Assembly: GCA_963669155.1 (NCBI GenBank) | Contig: OZ022584.1 | Location: 4,891,224 to 4,955,223, forward strand | Source: Arbacia lixula | Taxonomy: Eukaryota; Echinodermata; Echinoidea; Arbacioida; Arbaciidae | Length of the DNA stretch: 64,000 bases | Reading direction: 5' to 3' | Part shown: positions 57,663-64,000 of the stretch, piece by piece | Layout: the number at the start of each line of letters is the position of its first letter | Position numbering within the stretch: the first letter of the stretch is position 1 | The notes under the pieces: model-generated | Database searches by the model: none | The model's input: the letters and a program-made list of their open reading frames with translations, nothing else | What the model was told of the DNA's origin: nothing | Position numbers and translations under genes: made by a program

Positions 57663-58157
57663 TAAAAGGGATAGTCCATCCAGAAATTATGTTGGTTTTG
57701 ATAAATGCAGAAACATGAAAGAAACATATCAGCGAAAGTTTGATGATACTCCATCAAAGGATACGAAAGTTTCAATTGTTTAAAGTTTTGATTTTGTGTC
57801 GTCACGTGCGAGATGCTCTTTTATACGTTGTGTACTATTTGTTTTTAAATGTCGCTTTTCCCGAAATGATATGCATCATTTCACCCGTGCATTTGATACA
57901 TCATGGAAAACGCGATTTTGCACTCAAACCTTAGGAAAAAAATATCCTTCATCATGAAAACAGAAAAAATAGCAAATTGTGGAATCATGCAGCACACAAC
58001 ATTATGTAAAAGCATCTTGCACGTGACGTCACAAAATAAAAATTGTTAAAGGTCATTAATCCTTTGACAGAATTTCGTCAAACTTTCACTAACATGTTTT
58101 TTCTTGATTCGACTTTTACTGAAAGCAACGTAACTTCTGGGTGGACTATCCCTTTAC
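57663..58157. mobile_element. MITE, family 1, diverged copy
   Basis: Ends TAAAAGGGATAGTCCATCC and GGGTGGACTATCCCTTTACA. The inner order matches 21725-22180: GAAAGAAACATAT, TCAAAGGATACGAAAG, GTCGTCACGTGCGAGATGCT and GACGTCACAAAAT. Confidence 0.85.
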
Positions 58158-58159
58158 AG

Positions 58160-59990
58160 GTTTAATACGTCTTCTACATTCCTATTTCATTCTCATTATG
58201 GTCATGTGTAGTTAGGATTAGGATAAACATTACAAAGCAGTATCTGTAAAGATGCAGGTTAATATCATTGCAATATCTCAATTTAGTTAAGTTATTCATT
58301 GTTCAAATCGATAAAAGTATCAGTAAGAAATCATTTTTGTCAAATTTCAATATAAAAAGAAAGCATTTTGTGTTTATGTGTGCATACATTTTTGAAAGCT
58401 GTCGTGAGAAATATTCTGTGAGATTGATGACGAAGGAATTTCTTGATGGCGACGTATCACATTTAAAAACATGATGTCTGGAATTACATTTTCGTTTGCT
58501 TCATGTTACGAAGCGCAAGCTAATTGTTAATTCATATACATGCAACACATGAAAGACAGGGCGTCCCATTTGCAAATGTCATACAACTCAGCAGGAATCA
58601 GCAGTATTTTGATTTGTTCCAAGAAAACTGAAATGAAATCAGGACTTGACTTCTTCCTCCTTTCTCAGTTCCGGGACAATCTCTTTTAAGAGCGCACAAC
58701 CCTGCACAATTATTAATGACACTCTGTATGCTCGATACGTGTTGCGCATGCGCGATGCCACACGGTGCAATACTAGTGCAAGAAAAATTGCAACCTATAA
58801 ATACAACTGTCCGCAAACCACTGTGTTGATTACTATGCGGAGCCGAGGGTGACTAACGTTGTTAAGAAACATCCACTGATCGCGATTACAAAGTGCATCC
58901 AACTCCGAACTGGACTGACTTTTATTCGAAGCAACAAGCCGAGTCATTGGGGAGACTCACCCAGAAATGCTAAGGTTAATTTACTTCGTTTGGTTTCATA
59001 CTACGGATATTGAAAACAAGATTATTTGTCGCTATACGTACGCGTAAAGGTGACCTCGTTACCTAGTAACCGGTTCATTCCAATAATGAGTTTCACATTC
59101 CTTATAGGGTCTGTCGTCTATGTTGTTTGTTTTTAACAATTCTACAAATAGAGCTCTAGTTGCAATGAAAATAATGCACAACCTATACTGAAATACATTA
59201 CTTATGTACTAGTTTGATAGAAGGAGGAAACAAATCTATTACATGCGTTTCTCTATCTGTCTATAAACATTTGTTAGTGAGATTGATTGATTGAAACTCT
59301 AAAAGAGTTGAACTTACCATGACACATACAAGAGAATACAATGAAATAGGTGATCGAAGTGGTAGAATAATATCATATAATGCAAAATATGAAAAACAAA
59401 ACGTTTCATTTCCGAAACTGAAGTTCAATAAAGAACATTCACAGTACTATTGTTTAGCAATATATGCCTTATATGTTCATCAAGCTCTCGATTTTCTTTC
59501 CCTATCCTAGTGATTTTATCATTCTGTTGTTCATTTTCCCTGAGCAACACAACCGTAAGCAAGTATTTGCGTACTGAATAATTACTTCAGGATTTGTGTG
59601 CATGCTGTCAGCAGGGTGTTGGCGAATGTGAACTAGTGTCCGCCGTTGTCTACGTCCTTTGATCTACTATTATCTCTTCGCGTGCCACATTGTGCCTTTA
59701 CTACAAATAATTCATACAAATGTGAAAACAGTAATTAAGGCTGAATATGAAAAACATGGCTTAATCGAAGGAGATCATCGATCACATAAAACATAGACTT
59801 CGTCGTCTGACGTCATTGCATGTATGGCTAACCGCAAAGTACAACGTGTTTTAGAAATCGATGACACATAATGATCCATCCTGTTACAGTATTGTCACTG
59901 AAGCGTAATAGTTTGGATGCCATTCCGATGTTATTAAATTAGTATGATGGTTATGCCCAAAAAGCACGAAGAGCGCGTATGGCCCCGCAA
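58160..59990. other. no gene recognised
   Basis: A/T-rich with short open frames only. No repeat family recognised. Confidence 0.4.
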
Positions 59991-59994
59991 AGCA

Positions 59995-60425
59995 ACCGGT
60001 TTCAACCGGAACCAACTGGTATCAGTTGAAACCAGTTGGCACAACTGGTAAACTCCCATTATACCAGTATATTCCAGTTGAAACCCATTGGCACATGCTG
60101 AAAACATACAGGTTGATTCCGTTTTAAACCAATTAACTGTACTGGTATAAATCAGTACACCAGTTGATACCAATTAAAGCCAATAAGCCTTACTAGTTTA
60201 TCTACCAGTAGATTCCAGTTTAAAACCCATGTGCCAAGCTGGACCAGATGATACCAGTCGCAACCTACAGAAACTCAATGGGTGTATTTACCAGTTAATT
60301 CCACTTGAAACCCCTTAAACCTACTGGCATATCATTAAACCAGTTGATACCAGTTAGAACCAATAGGCCTTACTGGTTTATCTACCAGATAATTCCAGTT
60401 TAAAACCCATAAACCAAACTGGACC
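59995..60425. repeat. 180-bp tandem satellite rich in ACCAGTT/AACTGG
   Basis: The block beginning TTGATACCA at 60164 recurs at 60344 with the same following order (AAGCCAATAAGCCTTACT against AGAACCAATAGGCCTTACT; TTTATCTACCAG; TTCCAGTTTAAAACCCAT; CTGGACCAGATG), giving a 180-base period over about 2.4 copies. Within each unit the word CCAGTT or its inverse appears many times. Confidence 0.88.
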
Positions 60426-60659
60426 AGATGGATTCAATAGGTTCACACGACGATCCTAAACTTTAAGTTTAGCTCGTGGTTTAGGTCCGTGTGAAGGGGC
60501 TCGTAGTTTCGTAAACTTTAAGTTTAGTTAAGATTTCTCACGGTTTACGCTCTCTCCGCGAGTCGCGGTGGGTCCGCATTCGCAGTTTCGGGCCGTCTAT
60601 ATAAACACGATAATCAACGATCTCGAAATTTAGCGTGACCGCTCCGTGACATCGCAAAG

Positions 60660-60925
60660 CGATGGTTCTGCAAAATACACATTCGTAGAAATATAATTTT
60701 GAAGTTACAGTTTTTGTCTTTCTTCAGAAGAAAATTTATCTTCGTCGAAATTTATTTTAAAATTAAATGTCATAAAATTTATTGAGGAAGATTGTTTGAA
60801 TGACATTCTAATCAATGTAACTAGTTTCGACAATGGTAAATTTTATTTTGAAGAAAGACAAAAGCTGTCACTTCAAAGTGGTATTTCTACAAATGTGCAT
60901 TTTGCAGATACATCGTTTTGCCATG
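60660..60925. mobile_element. fold-back element, about 85-bp arms
   Basis: GCGATGGTTCTGCAAAATAC to GAAGAAAATTTA pairs with TAAATTTTATTTTGAAGAAA to TTTTGCAGATACATCG. It lies within a wider stretch (60433-61030) holding two AAACTTTAAGTTTA palindromes near its left end. Confidence 0.8.
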
Positions 60926-61039
60926 TAGTCCCTTTAGCTAATCAACGAGTGTGACTCTCGCTCGAAAGTTCAATCTTAAAGATTACGTGCTGTAAGGACG
61001 CTCGTCGTAGTTTAAAGGGTACGCTCTAATCATCGAACA

Positions 61040-61070
61040 TACAGTTGAGGCCAGAAGTTTACATACACCC
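61040..61070 (+). mobile_element. solo Tc1/mariner end, Sleeping-Beauty-like
   Basis: A TA target is followed by CAGTTGAGGCCAGAAGTTTA and CATACACC. This closely matches the outer terminal repeat of the Sleeping Beauty/Tc1 fish lineage (CAGTTGAAGTCGGAAGTTTA then CATACAC). No opposite end or transposase frame is visible in the following 2 kb, so it is a fragment. Confidence 0.75.
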
Positions 61071-62127
61071 AGGAAATTCAAACAAAAGTTGACACTTGCC
61101 AAACATCATAAAATTTACTGTATCTTTCAAGATATTTGTGCTATCATGACGAATTTGATATCAAACAAATTAGCGAAACTGTCACCAGTCTACAGTGGAT
61201 TGTCTGTTATACAAATGTAATCAACTTGATTTAAAAGTTCCCATTCAATCTATCAGCTCTTATTCTTATCATCAATCACTGCCTATACATATATTGCTAC
61301 TTACGTCACTCTTTGACCACAAGACAATACAACACGCTGCAACACAACCATCCATCTTGAACTTGAAAAGCCCTCAAATGCACAGGTCCCTAATTAAAAG
61401 CTGGTAGCGAAGAGGAGATATAAAGGGAGACAATAATGGGAGATAATGGGAAGATATACGATCGCGTGATGCAACATGCCCCTTATTTTACCCGTAGTCG
61501 TCACCCCACACAAGACTTTGTTTAGTGCAAGACAGATTATGCAAACATTAGAGACTGCGAGGGGTAGAGCTTTAATTTCTAGCTGGCTTGCATTAAAACG
61601 TCTTGGTAATAAGCTGGATAATCCTAATGTAGCTTTGGAAGACCTTACAGATGCTATCGTTGTCCCTGTGTTGAACCATTGCCTCAAATGTACGCAAAAG
61701 CTACTAGTCCATCTTGCATACGCTTAACACATACATGGTACATGTAGTTTTGGTAGTTCGAATTAGAGCTGTCCACTATCTATTTGCTTCCTCGTTCATC
61801 AAGCGTGACAATTCGAAAGTAGGGTCGAAAGTAAGTTCTTATTGCAATTAGTATTTTAGTCTTTTTTTCTTGGGTATTTTGACGCAAGAGTCGTTGTGAT
61901 CATAGTTACTCAATTTCACTTTCACTTCAGACGTTTCCGTTTACTCATTTTACTTCCACATATTTCTGATTGTCATTCGACATTACCATAATGTTATGTA
62001 GCAGTTCTTCTAGCTTTAAAATATTTACCTTTCCCCCACTTCCTTAGAATCTCAAGTGTTTATTATCACCATCAATGGACAGTTCATGTGACTGTTCTAA
62101 ACCACACAGACCCTCATTATTCTGACC
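61071..62127. other. no gene recognised
   Basis: A plus-strand frame at 61476-61727 (MPLILPVVVTPHKTLFSARQ) has no recognised relative. No second Tc1 end is seen. Confidence 0.4.
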
Positions 62128-62295
62128 ACTTATAAATACAACTTGAATAGCTTCTTTGTTCAGGATCTGGTCACACACACTTTCCTTTCATAGTTATTAT
62201 TTTCATTGGTCCATAGTAATATGGCAATCAGAGAATAAAAGGAAAGTGTATGTGACCAGATCTTGAACAAAGAAGCTATTCAAGTTGTATATAAG
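62128..62295. repeat. fold-back repeat, about 56-bp arms
   Basis: TACAACTTGAATAGCTTCTT on the left pairs with AAGAAGCTATTCAAGTTGTA on the right; the arms extend through GTGACCAGATC to AAAGGAAAGTG. The central loop is about 50 bases. Confidence 0.88.
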
Positions 62296-62483
62296 CGCGG
62301 AATATACGTGAGCGGTTGCGTTTCATCCAGAGAAACAAAAACAAAGATTCTATGCGGAAATTAGTTCGTGAAGATTAAAGACAGGATGCCCGCTTTGAAG
62401 GTCAAAGAGAAAGTTTAGTAAAAAAAAATATAGAAAATGGAAGAAGATATTGCCGGAGAACTTCCCTCCCAATAATAGATCTG

Positions 62484-62591
62484 GGGCCATATTCATGAAA
62501 CCTTACTAAGCCTAGTTATAGTACTTTAGTACATCGAAATTCATACATTGTAGTAACCAACTAGGCTAGTAAAGTTTCATGAATATGGCCC
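62484..62591. mobile_element. 108-bp palindromic MITE
   Basis: GGGCCATATTCATGAAACCT pairs with AAGTTTCATGAATATGGCCC, with an inner CTAGTTATAGTACTT stem. Confidence 0.88.
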
Positions 62592-62599
62592 AAGGAAAC

Positions 62600-63250
62600 T
62601 GACTTACGGTGAAACTATAGCGATCAGTAGATTTTGAGAAAGCCTTGGGATCCCGAGACCGCTATGCGCTATATGGTCCGCATCTGTCCGCTCCACGGTG
62701 CATGCGTTTAATGGGAGCAATGCCACCATCACGCGCTGAGAAGAACAATACGATTATGGATCTAGACGATGCTCGCTTAGGTTCAAACGTAGACAGGGAT
62801 AGTTTTTTACTTTTCCAGAAAATGTTCGTAACGCTATGCCTGTGAGATTTCATACACGTTATCGTTAGGGTATATCGCTGATTCCTGCCGAGTTTCATGA
62901 CTTTTGCAAATGGTACATCTTGTCTTTAACAACGAAGAACGTGTTGGCCTTCACAGAGGTGATCTTAAAGCACACTAGATTTAGACCAGCCACCATTATT
63001 CACCGAGAAAGTCACAGCTGTGGGCCGACAAGTTAGACAGAAAATAAAGTGTTTGTATCCATGATTGGATCATTGGGCATATTGTCCATGTCATCTTTTA
63101 ACGTTGGTAGTATCTGCCTGACGTAGTATACCCATAAAGCTCATACATTTTATTAAATACACAGTTGTGATGTCACATGGTTGAAATTGCAGCCAATAGA
63201 GATATTACCTACGGCCTAATTCTTGACAATGTATCACATAAATTTTACTT
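62600..63250. other. no gene recognised
   Basis: A 66-codon plus-strand frame at 62645-62845 has a G/C-balanced, exon-like look but no recognised family or clear splice sites. Confidence 0.35.
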
Positions 63251-63253
63251 GAC

Positions 63254-64000
63254 ACAATTCAGTCTGCCCACCGACCTCATCATCTTGTCGAGACACTCCT
63301 CATTCATGTTTCCAGTTACATCTTACGGAAAATGGACAGTGGATCAGTAACAGCAATGCTACTTTTAGATCTATCGGCCGCATTTGACACCGTAGACCGC
63401 ACTTTACTCATCAATACTCTGACTATTTTAGGAATTCAAGGCAAGGCTTTAGAATGGCTGAACTCATATCTTTCCTCACATTCACGGTCAGTCCTTCTGA
63501 ATGGTGTTACCTCCTCATCTCGATCAATGGTCTGCGGTGTTCCCCAAGGTTCTGTTGGAGGGCCCATTTTGTTCTCCGTTTATTTGACAGGGCTCACAGA
63601 TATTTTCCAACGTCATTCCGTTCATTATCAATTATATGCGGATGATATTCAGATTTTTCTTTCTTTTTCACCCAATCAAACTAGTGCCACCCAAGCTATT
63701 TGTAATCTGGAAAGGTGTATAATGGACTTTGACACTTGGTTGAAGTCACACTCATTACTTTTAAACCAAAGTAAATGTGAGTTTTTTTCTTTTTGGCTCA
63801 AAATCTCAACAAATTAGACATTGATTCCATTTCCATCTCAGGTAGCAACATTCCCTTGTCAAAATCATGTTGCAACCTTGGCGTTGTTTTTTACTCCCAT
63901 ATGTATATGTCCAATCAGATTACAAGTATTTGCAGATCAGTCCGCTATCAATTTCGCAACACTGGATTTATAAGAAAGTATCTCACTCGCTTTGCAACAG
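63254..64000 (+). mobile_element. CR1/L2-like LINE reverse transcriptase, cut by the right edge
   Basis: The plus-strand frame starts around QSAHRPHHLVETLL, the usual position before motif A. Then come LLLDLSAAFDTVDRTL (A), CGVPQGSVGGPILF (B) and QLYADDIQIFLSF (C), all intact. At the T7 run near 63784 the frame shifts (EFFSFWLKISTN, then a stop at 63817). The next part, IDSISISGSNIPLSKSCCNL then GVVFYSHMYMSNQITSI, is read in another frame to the window end. There are one or two small indels, so it is a fairly young but broken copy. No 5' end is defined. Confidence 0.9.

Overview
The window is eukaryotic and almost certainly from a marine deuterostome invertebrate, most likely a sea urchin or other echinoderm. 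It is AT-rich with GC-rich exons split by GT-AG introns, CR1/Daphne-like, RTE-like and L1/Tx1-like LINE pieces, very long trinucleotide microsatellites, and many fold-back (MITE) elements. The species call is an inference; no rRNA, tRNA, operon or CRISPR was seen.

Three multi-exon host genes can be read with every exon junction in phase. (1) Plus strand, about 7.87-14.4 kb (3' end 16-17 kb): a peptidase M2 / angiotensin-converting-enzyme-like protein, lacking its first exons. The fold landmarks and disulfide cysteines are kept, but the catalytic residues are replaced: the HEMGH zinc motif reads NLLGH. (2) Minus strand, 33.73-19.5 kb: a 15-exon BTB-BACK protein most like BTBD16, about 681 codons, with a probable 2.3-kb 3' UTR ending near 17.15 kb, so it converges tail to tail on the ACE-like gene. 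Two of its exons have decayed partial copies beside them. (3) Minus strand, 48.07-39.86 kb: a 7-exon CCA tRNA nucleotidyltransferase (TRNT1), about 477 aa, with a basic, mitochondrial-type leader exon and a probable 3' UTR reaching about 36.6 kb.

The rest is repeat. 0-2 kb holds a LINE 3' half with an open reverse transcriptase frame and a (GAAATT)n tail. 4.8-14.8 kb carries large purine/pyrimidine and TAG microsatellites, mostly in ACE-like introns. Introns of genes 2 and 3 are packed with MITEs, a 5'-truncated LINE with a 14-bp target duplication and a nested MITE, and a 1.5-kb tandem element made of nuclear-receptor-type half-sites. 49-64 kb has no recognised host gene: RTE-like and CR1/L2-like LINE remains, a 180-bp satellite, a Sleeping-Beauty-like Tc1 end, several palindromes and a LINE running off the right edge.

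The three genes have no obvious common pathway; their adjacency looks like ordinary metazoan gene order. The most notable items are the catalytically dead but otherwise well-kept ACE-like gene, the half-site array inside a TRNT1 intron, and the shared TTAAAGG ends of several MITE families.
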